Source: Pohlia nutans (Eukaryota; Streptophyta; Bryopsida; Bryales; Mniaceae). From it: 64,000 nt of DNA. The stretch is from NCBI GenBank assembly GCA_022496805.1, contig CM040087.1:33442253-33506252 (forward strand), read 5' to 3'. A model generated the notes under the pieces. It saw only the letters and a program-made list of their open reading frames with translations. It ran no database searches and was not told where the DNA came from. Shown in pieces: positions 43,001 to 53,612 of this stretch (positions are counted from its first letter, which is position 1; each line of letters opens with the position of its first letter). The translations under genes were made by a program, and so were the position numbers.

Positions 43001-44283
43001 GATGATTTTGTGGAGCCCTTGTTTGCCTTCGCCCAAGATCATCTTGGAGACAATGCGGGAGTCCTTCTCTTTGTCCCTGAAAATCCAGCCATAAGGAAGG
43101 ACGTTATGGCATGGGCTTCAGCCTATGGATACATACCATACAAGGATTGGTGGGGCATTAACGAACTCCGACTCTCATCTTTCAGGGATCCTACGCGCAC
43201 GGTACTTACTGCTTTCTTTCTCGTGCATTGAAATTGTATTTGTGATTTAAATTCTACCTCATTTTGGCATAAAATTATTATGTATTCTTACACATTTGAA
43301 ATGCATGTCCTTGCAGTCACGCCGATTTTGGATCCTCCTTTTTGTTCGTAGCCGTTACAAGAACACATCAGTTACATCGAAGTTCGTCCTTCACTCTAAT
43401 GAAGACACGCGCGAGGCTGGCATCGATTTGGAGGAAGACGACCTCCTCCACAATTTTACATGTGCTAAATCCCAGCTTATGAATGGAAACATTCCATGGC
43501 GCGGCGCTCGAGAGAAAGATCCCAAGTTCGTTCAGATCTTTCTTGAGGCATCCACCATTCCCGGAGACATTGTGTTTGACTATAATGCATCCACTGGTTC
43601 GTCCATCATAGCCCTCATTTTCCTTTCTTGTTACATTCATTTTCTATGTATACATTGTTAACCGTACTTCTCATTGTATCCTAAGATGCATTTGTTCAAA
43701 TACTTTTTTGAATTGCAGGTGCCTCTGTTCATGCATGCCGAAGTACGGGTCGCCACCTAGTTGCAGTGGAGTCCGACACGGAAATCTTCAAGGGGGTCTT
43801 GGAAGGTTTAAAGGACCCCACTCCTGCTCCTTCTTCAGCCTTGGGAAAGAGGACTCATGTAGTTACACTTCTTGACGACGAGTTGCCGGCCCCGAAAATA
43901 AAGCGACCTCGATTCTGTAAGTAAGTTAACCTTCCTTCAGTGCGTAACACTCTTAGATAACATTCAAGTCTTTTAATCTATTATTATGTTACCCTAAACC
44001 CTTAATCATAATGCGCTGACAATGTTGCAGAGGGTCGATGAGCATTGGGATCAAAGACGTTATGGCGCAATATCAGAGTCCGGATGAGTCCTTTGCTTTA
44101 CCGTGCTACATTGAGCAATTAGCAAACGCTTTCACTAGTGCGCCTTCCCCGCAGCCAATTGCATCAAAATCGAAAACCCATAGGGTTTCAAATGGGTTAC
44201 ACAAATTCCTGGATGTAGTTGCCAAGGAAGGCAATGAATCCAGTGACTCTAGTAGCTATAGTAGCACCTCACACTCTATTTGA

Positions 44284-44944
44284 ACTATTGTAAGTTTTTC
44301 AATTGAAATTTAACAGCGAGACTAAAAGGGCCGCTGATGAGAGATCATTCCGTTCAATTGACTTATGCACTTTACTCTTGGATTTGTTATTTCATATGAT
44401 TTTAGCCTCCACAATGGACTTCAAAATTTGATTGAAATTACACTCTTTGGTTGATTCAATATTTGATTTAATTGTTGTCTACAAATGGGTGGTTTTATGG
44501 TATGGTCACTATGGTGGGCACAGTATTGTAACCTCTTTTTTATTTATTTTGGTTGTTATTATTTTTCAATCATTTCTAGCTAATTCATGACAAGAGCAAT
44601 TGATATGTGCTTGCAAACTTAGGTAGCTATTTGTTTATAAAGCTCAAAATTTCAGACTACTATAAATTATATTGACTATCTACTATATTTATTGAAATGG
44701 GCACCCGTACCATGAAAACACCCAATTATCATTGAGAACTTAACTCCTAATGATGATATAGGTTTTTTCCGGCTTTAACGTACTCTAAGTAAACTACCTA
44801 AATCCCATACACTAAACCATTCATTCCACGGAAATAGGTCCTACATTACATCATGTCCTACGTTACATCCACGGTAATAGGCGTAGTTTTGCTAAATTTA
44901 AAAATTTAAAAATTCTGCTCACCGCTCTACGCTCACAAAATAGC
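44284..44944. repeat. 3' flank and right terminal region of E copy C
   Basis: GCGAGACTAAAAGGGCC (44316-44332), shared with remnants B and D, lies just past the stop codon. Subterminal CCACGGAAATAGG and CCACGGTAATAGG lie at 44820-44882. Terminal GCTCACCGCTCTACGCTCAC lies before TAGC 44944. 44340-44800 is AT-rich with nothing else seen. Confidence 0.6.
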
Positions 44945-45477
44945 ATTCCTGCAACAGAAACCATCTGGAGCTCGACCAGTCTATGGTTGCTCCTCAGCTA
45001 ATGGAATGAATAGACTGGGTTGTTAAATCAAAATCAAGAAAGATAAAGTGCACAAAAGGTAGACAATGTTTATTATGTGACTTGCTACCCAATCATAAAA
45101 GTGAGATCTTGTCCAATAGACAATTGTATCTCCTTCACCCACCAAGCCACACTTATAGTCCTAGTATCGTCTGTCTACATACTTAGAATATGTAGAGACT
45201 AACTACTAGACTATTACTTTGGTGTTCTAACTAACTTGGAGTCATAAACTCTTAGTGTATCAGTTCCCTTATAAGTAACTTAATTACCATATGAGTAACT
45301 TAGGCATAGACCCTTGGTCTGTTAGTTCCCTCATGAGTAACTTAATTACTACATGAGTAGCTTAATTTCAACATGGGTAAGTGTCGGTTTTGCGCGCTTC
45401 GCTCACAGTACTGAGTGCAGGCAAGCGCATAAATCAATCAAATAATCATTGCAGGTCGACACGATTCAAGTCAACAT
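44945..45477. other. Spacer between E copy C and R3
   Basis: AT-rich. It has several degenerate copies of TGAGTAACTTAATTAC (about 45265-45365). No gene is seen. Confidence 0.4.
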
Positions 45478-46694
45478 AACGTTGTCGTAGCACGTGATAC
45501 CGGATATTCTCCTAGAACGCACTTTTTCGTATTAAGAACGCTCGTAGAGGTGATTTCCGGGTTATCGTTCCGCGGAGACTCTGTGAAGTGGGAAGTTTCC
45601 GGAGATGGTCCCGGACTGGTGATCTCTCTCTCTCTGTCACCAGCTGAATCCCTCTTTCCTACTAAACCGGGCCTTCTCCTATTGACTGACCCGGTTACGA
45701 CTAGATCCGATATCTTTCCGGGGAGGACTTTTTACTAATCTTCCTCTCCCCCGGTCCACTGGTATGACCTGATCCGGTTTCGTTTAACCTCTGTTTCCCC
45801 TCAAAGGATTCTCCATTCACATTAGTGGTGCTGGATTGAAAGACACACCCCTCCCTACTGATTCAAGTGATGGGAACTTCACTACCTTCCGGTTATACTC
45901 ACAAAACTCCTAATCTCGGGTACTCACCGTACTGCCCTTTCAACTGCTAGTTTTATCCAACCGGCAGCTGTGTCACGCAAGCGCAATCCGGTTTCCCCTT
46001 TCTCCCAATTACTACAACGACTTACTAACCGGAATAGACACTATCCCGGAAATCCGAAACTAGTATTCAGGAATTCTAGCGCCCTGTTTTACTCCCGTGA
46101 TCCCGTATTTCCCCTCGCCTGGACCTTCCGAGTGCTGGCACCTCAACCGGACTACCCGTCCAGGAGTTCTGAGCAACCCGGAGTACCCCCCCCTCCCCAC
46201 CTGCCCAGCCACTAACCCGGATTACCTAGCGTACGGAACTTAGAAACCACTCTTTCAAACAGTCCTCAAATCACCCAAAAACCATATTCAGACTTCACAC
46301 CCGAATCACTCGAGAACCCGGACTGCCTACTCAGTTACCAAGGGACTCTTGACTACTGTACCATTCCACAAACAACCCCACAACACATACACAATTTTTG
46401 AATAATGCTCTACAGCAGTTTGCTTTCAAGGAAACCGTAATACAAGAAGACCCCAAAAATGACAAGCATTCTTGGGCAAGTAGTGGTCCTCAACCACTGG
46501 ACCGGATTTCCCGCCCAGATCCTACAAACCCGTGATCCGGAAATCAAGGGAAATCATATCCAAAAGATCCCAATCCTATCCTACTGGCAAAAGCGCCTAA
46601 CTTACCACGAAAAGGTCCTATTCACACGCGGGCTAGTCTTCCTAGCCTAATGCCTACTCCCTAGCCTGATCCGGTTCTCACTGCAACCCGGATT

Positions 46695-47774
46695 CTACTG
46701 ACCTTCCTGCCCCTCCGGGCCACTGACCCTGTCGACCTCAGAGCCCCCATCCTCTTCCTGATTGGATTTTGAAGAAGCATCCTCCTTCTTCTTGGACCGG
46801 CGCTCCCGGACTTCCCCCTGGTCACTTTCCCCCTCGGACTCCGGTTGACTCCCATCCGGCTCGTCCTCCTGGGTCTCGTGTTCCTCCGGTTTGCTCGCAT
46901 CCACTTCGCACTCCTCTGGCTCACATCCGTCCTGTCTTCCTGGCCACCTACATCAGGTTAGCCGTCTACCTCCTGGTCTTTCCCGGGTCCTAACTTCCTA
47001 CCCGGGGTGGTTCCGATTTCCGCCAAATCAGCAGCCTGGTCTGCCAAATTAGCCAAGCTGGCCTCCGACTGGTCCCCTTCGATACTGGCATCCGGATTTC
47101 TCCGCGGCATACTCACCACCGGACTCGAAGCCGGTCTTGAAGTCTGTTCCGGAGTGGATTGGCCTCCGGCCATCATCCTATCCATCTCCCCCATCCTGCG
47201 ATACATGGAATGCGGCCAACAATTCACTACTGGCTAAGGGTGCATTCATACCTCTCTGATTTGCTACCCTCTCATCCGGTTCGGACCCGGATGGGAATCT
47301 TGCTTGATGCTCCGTCAGCAGTTTCCGGAATTCCACCAACCCTGCTTCGACCCTTGCAGCGTACTTCTTTACCACATTCGTCACTCGGGCAGCACCGTCC
47401 AATCCGGCTTTGACTACCTTCTCCTGGTACAACCGGGCCTCCGTCTGGGCCTCCCCATCCGGTTTGAACAGCAACGCGAGGAGCCGGTAAGTGGGCGACT
47501 TCTGCTCCTCCAGAGCCCGGATCTCATCATGTTGCCTTATCAGTACTAAGCTCCTTTCCGAAGCTTCCCCCCTGAGCTGGTCTACTTCTTCCCTCATTTT
47601 CTAGACGATCTCCGAGTACCGTTCCACCTGTGTACTCCGGATGACACGCCCAACTTCCTTCATCAAAGTACAGATGGGACGGTACTTACCTTCCATCGTC
47701 TATAATGCCTCCCTGACCGGTTTGAGGAAGTCCTCCTCCGATTCTCGTAGGGGGGAGTCTTCCAGTTCCGGTCC
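46695..47774 (-). pseudogene. R3 ORF, C-terminal half, decayed
   Basis: Fragments in several frames match the R2 protein from its coiled coil (REEVDQLRGEASERSLVL) through GEAQTEARLYQEKVV to the acidic tail, with frameshifts and stops. R4 interrupts the frame at 47774; the N-terminal half resumes at 55687. Confidence 0.7.
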
Positions 47775-47994
47775 TGTCAAACCTCGTTTAACCTAGAAGG
47801 AGAGAGTTAGGATTTTAGAGTAGCTAGGAGTAGTCCGAATCTCCATAAATGAGTGTGGGAGTGACCTTAATGGCACATTTAGTCATTTATATAGAGGAGG
47901 CACTCACGCGCGTGGTAGAATTATTGCTAGGGTCCGGTTTTGACGATAAGTGTCCGGATTCGACACGGTTTCCGGATTGGAAACCGGATAGAGG

Positions 47995-48793
47995 ATGGAC
48001 GGGTCAGGAATGGACCCGGCCACGTTTCACGCCTTGAAATGGGCGGCTTTAATTAGGGCGGTTCACTGTTCATTTTCGCATAGTGTTTCCAGTCCACCCT
48101 TGCACCAGAGTTTCGTGTTTCCGGATGTTGTGAGAGAGCAGGGAGAGGGAGAACGAGCTAACCGGACAACTGCAGGGCATCCGGGAGGCAGAGAGCGAAT
48201 CGGCGGCTCTCTTGAAGGGATTTGAGGAGGAGCTGCAACGAAAGGTAGCCTACATTAACAAGATGGAGGCCCACGTACAGCAGAAGGAGTTGCAGATCCG
48301 GGAGCAAGAAGATACCATCCGGAGTGTAGCAGAGACAAGCCGGCAGTGTGTCTCTAGGCTATCCGGATTGTTCCAATCGAATGGGGAGGCCCAAACGAAG
48401 GCCCGGTTGTACGACGAGCGGGTCCTTCAACCGGGATTGGAGGGAGCAGCTCGGATGAAGAATGTAGTCCGGGAGTACTCGGACAAGGTAGAAGCGTTTT
48501 TGGTGGAGTTCCGGGTACTGGCGGAATGCATCCGGGAGAGCTCTTCGGAGGAGTCGGAACAGGAGGGACCTACTTCCCCGACCATGGTGGATGTGGAATC
48601 CATCCACATGGCCCGACCCGCGGGAGTAAGCCCAGAAGAAGTCCGGGATCTGAGCGAAGGTATGGAGGCAATGGATGTCCACCCGGACAGGGCGGAAAAG
48701 CAACAGGAGGGACAGACGGTGGGGCGCGGAATTCGGGGAGATAGGCCAGCTGATCCAATCGTGGTAGGAAGTCCGGAAGATGAGGAAGAGTAG
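47995..48793 (+). pseudogene. R4 ORF, deleted and divergent subfamily
   Basis: 47995-48120 encodes the conserved N-terminus (MDGSGMDPATFHALKWA to PDVVREQGE). It then jumps by deletion, out of frame, into a coiled-coil segment. That frame (to 48793) reads ENELTGQLQGIREAESESAA, GEAQTKARLYDERVLQPGL and an acidic tail with MDVHPDRAEKQQE. The GEAQT.ARLY block aligns with the R2 coiled coil, but the rest has diverged, so R4 belongs to a distinct subfamily. Confidence 0.65.
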
Positions 48794-49228
48794 CCGCCGG
48801 AGGACCAGTGGCTGCCCAGGAGTCATCGAAGGTCCGGAATCAGTGGCCCGGTCTTTGTGGATCCGGCTGTTTGGACCGGGACATTTTGAGCAGTAGGGTA
48901 GGGCTCTGATTGGGAGTTGTTTTCTTAGGATTCTAATGTTAGTTACAGCGTAGGAAGAGAACTAAATCGTGGGGTAGTCCCCCGGTTTTTCCGGATCTGC
49001 GGGTTTCCCGGATCTGGTCGGCTTTGTGTTTTCTTTTTATCCAGGGATGTTCTTCATTCCTGGGGTCTTTTTGTGTACCATTTTCTCTTTGTAAATGATC
49101 ATAGGCATACTCTTCTACGGACCGGAGTGTTTGTGTGTGTGTGTGTGTGTGGTTGCTGATTGAAATCGTGGTCCAATTAGTCCCTTGGTAACCGGAAGGG
49201 TTGATAGGATTCTGTTGTGGATCTAGTT
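48794..49228 (+). other. R4 3' noncoding part before the Copia insertion
   Basis: Noncoding, with a (GT)n tract near 49132-49150 and CCGG-rich words typical of R elements. It resumes after copia2 at 54693. Confidence 0.5.
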
Positions 49229-49233
49229 GTTTC

Positions 49234-49491
49234 TATTGAAGGTAGAGAAGATTGCACAAGGCACACACACAAACACAAGGAATGCGTAGAAAGAGATGAT
49301 CTTTACTCAAAGGCCTTCCACCTTAAGTAGTGTACACAAGGAGGTCACCATGGACAAACCATATGGGATAACTCATCACAAGGACACTCTAGAGATCAGC
49401 CCATGCCTAACCCCTCCTCCCACACACCATTATTTAGCACCCGTACGTCTTTGGCTTCTAGCAATACTACGTTGCATCAATTACCTCAATA
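49234..49491 (-). repeat. 3' LTR of copia2
   Basis: 258 bp. The gag-pol stop codon (TAG at 49467-49469, minus) lies inside it. Confidence 0.95.
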
Positions 49492-52400
49492 CTCCCACTT
49501 TGCGTAGAGCCAAAGCCTCTAAGTCCAAATGCTATTACTAATCGTTGGTGTCGGTCTCTACAAAGACCCTTTGTGAGCACATCCGCCACCATGTGCTCCG
49601 TTGGGCAATACTCCAAATGTATAACTCCCAATTCCAACTTCTCCCGAATGAAGTGGTATTGCACATCAATGTGCTTCGTGCGTGAATGATGTGTAGGGTT
49701 CTTTGCAAGTGAAATGCACCCTTGGTTGTCACACATAATCGTTGTAGCCTCACCTTGTGTGCAACCCACATCCACCATTAGTTGCCTCAACCAAATGGCC
49801 TCCTTCGTGGCATGGCTCGTAGCCATGTACTCGGCCTCCACCGTTGATGTCGCCGTCGTTTGTTGCCGCTTGCTATTCCACGACACCGCTCCCGATCCGA
49901 CCTTGAACATGTAGCCCGTTGTCGATCTTCGATCGCTCGTGTCTCCCGCGTAGTCCGCGTCACAATAGCCGCTCAACACAATGTCTTTGCCTCCAAGACA
50001 CAACTTCACATCGCTTGTGCCCCTCAAATAACGCATGATCCTCTTGACCGTCATCCAATGCATCGAGCCCGGTCTCGCCATGTGTTGACTCACCACGCTA
50101 ATTGGATACGCAAGGTCGGGCCGTGTCGCAATCATCGCATACATCAACGACCCCACCGCTTGCTTGTATTGCACCTCCGCCATCGATTTAGCCTCCATCG
50201 CATACTCCTCCTCCGAAAGCTTGACGAGCTTGGAGTTTGCATCCAATGGTGTTGCCACAGGCTTACAATCCTCCATTCCGAATCTCTTGAGCACGTCCAT
50301 CACATACTTGCCTTGACTCATGGTGATAGTGCGTGTAGCCCTATCACGCACAAACTCAACACCAAGACAAAAGTGCAATTCTCCAAGATCACTCATCTCG
50401 TACTCTCTCTCAAGCATGCCTTTTAATGCATTCATTAAACTCATGAGGCTTGCAAGAATGATCAAATCATCAACATATATGATCACAATCACCACATTTT
50501 GCCCCTCTTGCATGAAGTAGAGACTATGATCCGCAATGCTCCTAGTAAACCCGTGTGCAAGCAAGAACGTGTCAATCTTTTGGTACCACGCTCTTGGAGA
50601 TTGTTTCAACCCATACAATGATTTTTGCAACTTACAAACAAGGTGCTCTTTACCTTGTTGCACAAACCCCTCAGGTTGCACCATGTAGATGTCCTCCTCC
50701 AAATCGCCATTCAAAAATGCGGTCTTCACATCCATTTGATGCATCTCCAAGTCCAAGGCCGCTCCAATGGCAAGAATGCATCGAATGGTGGTGAACTTGG
50801 CCACGGGAGCAAATGTCTCGTGAAAGTCCACCCCATGCACTTGCGCGAACCCCTTGGCTACTAATCTTGCCTTGTGACGCACAACAATACCCGAAACATC
50901 CCTCTTTGTCCGAAACACCCATTTGCAACCAATGGGGTTGCGATCCTTTGGAATGGGAGTTAATTGCCACGTACCATTAGCAATTAGAGAGTCGTACTCC
51001 TCTTGCATGGCGCGCTCCCACTTGACCGCATCCTCACCTTGCATGGCTTCACGAATGGTCAATGGACCATCCGATAATGCCACATTCGCATGCTCGTCCT
51101 CCACTTGAGGGAAGATGTGGTTCTTCCACCATTCTCCAGGTGGTTTGCGCGATCTCTCGGGGTACCGCCGCTCGCTTGAAGAAACTTGCTCCTCTTGCGT
51201 GCCCTTTGCGCCATTCTTGGCCTTTGAGCTCGATGGCGCTTCAACAACCTCCGTGTCGCCAGCTTCGTCATCACCGTCATCATCACCTACATCAACAACA
51301 CTAGGAGACTTGGAGGGTGTGTCCACCAAAACGTCTCCACTACTCCCACTTGGACCAACCTCCAAAGGAGCCTCCATCGTAGACTCCTCACAAAATGTCA
51401 CATCACGTGACCGAATGATCTTCCTCGTGTCCACCGACATGAGTCTATACGCCTTGGTACCTTCACAATACCCAAGAAACACACATTTCAAGGCCTTAGC
51501 CTCGAGTTTCGTCCTCCGTTCGTCAGGAACCTTCGCATATGCAATGCATCCGAAGATGCGCATGTGTGCAACACATGGTTGCCTCCCACTCCACGCTTGC
51601 TCCGGCGTCATGCCTTCAACCGCGCTTGTTGGACACCGATTGCGTGTGTATACCGCATTCACCACCGCTTCCGCCCAAAGGTCCAACTTCAAGTTTTGAG
51701 CGTGCAACATGCTCCTCGCCATCTCTACAATGGTGCGATTTGCGCGCTCCGCAACTCCATTTTGTTGAGGCGTGTACGGGGCCGAAGTTTGGCGTGCGAT
51801 GCCTTCATTCTTCAAAAGCTCGTCAAATTTCTTGGACATGTACTCGCCGCCATTGTCCGACCGAAACACCTTGATCTTCAACTCGGATTGGTTCTCCACC
51901 AATGTCTTGAACTCCTTGAACTTCTCAAAGCACTCACTCTTGGCTTTGATAGGGTAGAGCCATATCTTCCTTGAAAAATCATCGATGAAGGTCACAAAGT
52001 ACTTGCAACCTCCCATCGATGTGGTCTTCATGGGGCCACACACATCCGAATGCACGATCTCCAAAACTTTTGTGGCCCGTGTCGCCCCTTCACCCGCAAA
52101 TGGCAACCGTTGTTGCTTGCCTTCAATGCAACCTTCACACGTGAATGTAGAAGCATCCACTTTCAATTGATGAAGATCCATACCGCTTACCATGCCGCGT
52201 AGTGTCTTCACACTCTTGATGTTCAAATGGCCAAGTCGACGATGCCACAACGCCAACTTGTCGTCCTTCAAGTTTGAATGCGCCAACGCCGCCGATTCCT
52301 TCGAATGCACCTTGGAGAACTTGATGTGGTACAAGCCCTCGTGTTCTTCAATGATGGCCACCTCATCTCGACTCGGTGACAACACATAACACCCCTTATC

Positions 52401-53612
52401 ACTAAACTCTACTCTCAAGTGCTTTGCCACTAGTTGCCTCACCGATAGTAAATTTGCCGTTAGTTTGGGAACGTGGAGGATATCTTTGATAGTGATTGTC
52501 TTCACACGACCCCTCACCTCGGTGTCTACAACAATTTGGCCCTTGCCAACGGCCTCAAGCACCGTATCATCTCCCAAAATCACTCTCCTTGGATTAATGA
52601 GAGCATACGAATGAAAACAAGTTTTATGTGGTGACATGTGGCTTATAGCCCCCGAATCAACAATCCAATCACTCGTACTACCATTGCACGATACATTGCT
52701 TGCCATGTTTGCATACTCATCACCAACCTCAATCCAATCACTCATGCTTGCATCACCCTCGATACCATCACTCATGCTTGCATCACCCTCGATGCCATCG
52801 CTCATGCTTGCCTCATATCTAGCCGTAAATGCGTACTCATCATCGTCACGAGTTTTAGTGTTGTTTGCACTCTCCCCTTTCTCATCCCTCTTGCGTTTGA
52901 AGCAAAATTTGGCAATGTGGCCCTTCTTACCACAATAGAAGCACACCTTGTCGCTTGAGCTCCCACCGCCTCCATTCTTGGATTGCTTCGCCACGAGTGC
53001 CGCTCCATCTTCTCGAGACTCGTTCTCCTTTCGCCGCGAAAGCTCGTGCAACAACCGTGAGGTCACATAGTCCAATGTGAGCTCCGTAATGGGTCTTGAC
53101 TCCATCGCCACGATGAGGTACTCGTATGATGATGGAAGGCTCTCCAAAAGTGTCATCACGATGTCACCATCCGTAACCGACACGTCGCAACCGTTGAGTT
53201 GATCCGCGAGAGCTTTGACCTTGTTGATGTGCGCCAACATGTCATCTTCTTCACCCATCTTGATGGTGAAGAACTTGCGCCTCAAAAACAAAATGTTGGC
53301 CAATGTTTTCGCTTCGTGAATGTTGCAAAGCTTGGACCATGCTTCCGCGGGTGTCTTGCACGAACGAATGTGCGCAAGTTGCGAATCCGCGAGGTTGAGT
53401 GCCAAAATGGCAAATGCCTTCTTCTCCCTCCTCGTGTACGCTTGCATGATCCTAGGATCCGTAGAAGAGAAAGGAGGTTCCTCACTACCCTCGACAATCT
53501 CCCACAACTCCTTCTCGGCCATCACCATCTCCATTTTGAACTTCCACAAGTGGAAATTCACCCCATCGAACTTGTCCACGACCTTGGGACCCTCACCCTC
53601 AAAAGATGCCAT
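49467..53612 (-). CDS. Copia gag-pol polyprotein (copia2, about 1381 aa)
   Basis: I choose ATG 53612 (MASFEGEGPK), the start conserved with copia1; an upstream ATG at 53621 would add three residues. Gag, CCHC knuckle CFYCGKKGHIAKFC, protease DSGA (followed by I where copia1 has T), integrase HRRLGHLN and D, D, E blocks, RT YVDD, and RNase H YCDADYAG and EAEYMA are all present, with no stop or frameshift. Between knuckle and protease, a near-perfect triple repeat of EGDASMSDGI is unique to this copy. It is very close to copia1 overall. The frame ends in the LTR. Confidence 0.97.
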   Translation of the reverse strand: MASFEGEGPKVVDKFDGVNFHLWKFKMEMVMAEKELWEIVEGSEEPPFSSTDPRIMQAYTRREKKAFAILALNLADSQLAHIRSCKTPAEAWSKLCNIHEAKTLANILFLRRKFFTIKMGEEDDMLAHINKVKALADQLNGCDVSVTDGDIVMTLLESLPSSYEYLIVAMESRPITELTLDYVTSRLLHELSRRKENESREDGAALVAKQSKNGGGGSSSDKVCFYCGKKGHIAKFCFKRKRDEKGESANNTKTRDDDEYAFTARYEASMSDGIEGDASMSDGIEGDASMSDWIEVGDEYANMASNVSCNGSTSDWIVDSGAISHMSPHKTCFHSYALINPRRVILGDDTVLEAVGKGQIVVDTEVRGRVKTITIKDILHVPKLTANLLSVRQLVAKHLRVEFSDKGCYVLSPSRDEVAIIEEHEGLYHIKFSKVHSKESAALAHSNLKDDKLALWHRRLGHLNIKSVKTLRGMVSGMDLHQLKVDASTFTCEGCIEGKQQRLPFAGEGATRATKVLEIVHSDVCGPMKTTSMGGCKYFVTFIDDFSRKIWLYPIKAKSECFEKFKEFKTLVENQSELKIKVFRSDNGGEYMSKKFDELLKNEGIARQTSAPYTPQQNGVAERANRTIVEMARSMLHAQNLKLDLWAEAVVNAVYTRNRCPTSAVEGMTPEQAWSGRQPCVAHMRIFGCIAYAKVPDERRTKLEAKALKCVFLGYCEGTKAYRLMSVDTRKIIRSRDVTFCEESTMEAPLEVGPSGSSGDVLVDTPSKSPSVVDVGDDDGDDEAGDTEVVEAPSSSKAKNGAKGTQEEQVSSSERRYPERSRKPPGEWWKNHIFPQVEDEHANVALSDGPLTIREAMQGEDAVKWERAMQEEYDSLIANGTWQLTPIPKDRNPIGCKWVFRTKRDVSGIVVRHKARLVAKGFAQVHGVDFHETFAPVAKFTTIRCILAIGAALDLEMHQMDVKTAFLNGDLEEDIYMVQPEGFVQQGKEHLVCKLQKSLYGLKQSPRAWYQKIDTFLLAHGFTRSIADHSLYFMQEGQNVVIVIIYVDDLIILASLMSLMNALKGMLEREYEMSDLGELHFCLGVEFVRDRATRTITMSQGKYVMDVLKRFGMEDCKPVATPLDANSKLVKLSEEEYAMEAKSMAEVQYKQAVGSLMYAMIATRPDLAYPISVVSQHMARPGSMHWMTVKRIMRYLRGTSDVKLCLGGKDIVLSGYCDADYAGDTSDRRSTTGYMFKVGSGAVSWNSKRQQTTATSTVEAEYMATSHATKEAIWLRQLMVDVGCTQGEATTIMCDNQGCISLAKNPTHHSRTKHIDVQYHFIREKLELGVIHLEYCPTEHMVADVLTKGLCRDRHQRLVIAFGLRGFGSTQSGSIEVIDAT

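Larger units (their letters stand above)
32550..44283 (+). pseudogene. ParB/DNA-methyltransferase-like gene, 12 exons, two premature stops
   Basis: Phase-consistent exons: 32550-32906, 33442-33564, 40030-40616, 40724-40916, 41055-41249, 41341-41556, 41645-41880, 42084-42750, 42851-43201, 43317-43596, 43719-43920, 44031-44283 (about 1219 residues). All introns are GT-AG. About residue 307: FHVWDGNHRLLAW, a ParB-like DGxHR motif. Low-complexity K/A/P linker about 690-800. About 880: LDFLIADVPDNLPVP at the motif IV position. About 1037: PWRGAREKD. About 1064: VFDYNASTGAS (motif I) then RHLVAVESD (motif II), the beta-class N4/N6 methyltransferase order. The catalytic DPPY is degenerate. TAG 33502-33504 and TGA 40228-40230 interrupt it. 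Intron 2 (6.5 kb) holds a tandem array and R2. Function is inferred; it may act as a DNA-binding partner of the transposase. Confidence 0.65.
27814..44944. mobile_element. Large two-gene DNA transposon, E element (copy C)
   Basis: The left end GCTAGTTTGTGAGCC, then GAGCGGTGAGCGGTGAGCGG and CCTATTACCGTGG (28002-28014), mirrors the right end: CCACGGTAATAGG (44870-44882), GCTCACCGCTC, GCTCACAAAATAGC. Inside lie a Mutator-like transposase (minus strand) and a divergently transcribed ParB/methyltransferase-like gene (plus strand). Without R2 it is about 13.1 kb. No clean 9-bp target duplication is visible, so exact ends are uncertain. Partial copies A, B, D and E in this window share ends or genes with it. 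Confidence 0.7.

Noticed and set aside
27805..44953. 9-bp target duplication around the E element
   Set aside because: Sequences outside the presumed ends (GCCAACGAC; ATTCCTGCA) do not match, so I do not claim one.
45550..45738. ORF at the start of R3 (also 15503-15778, 34624-35022)
   Set aside because: It lies in the conserved R noncoding block, differs in length between copies and is disrupted in R3 by a sequence replacement.
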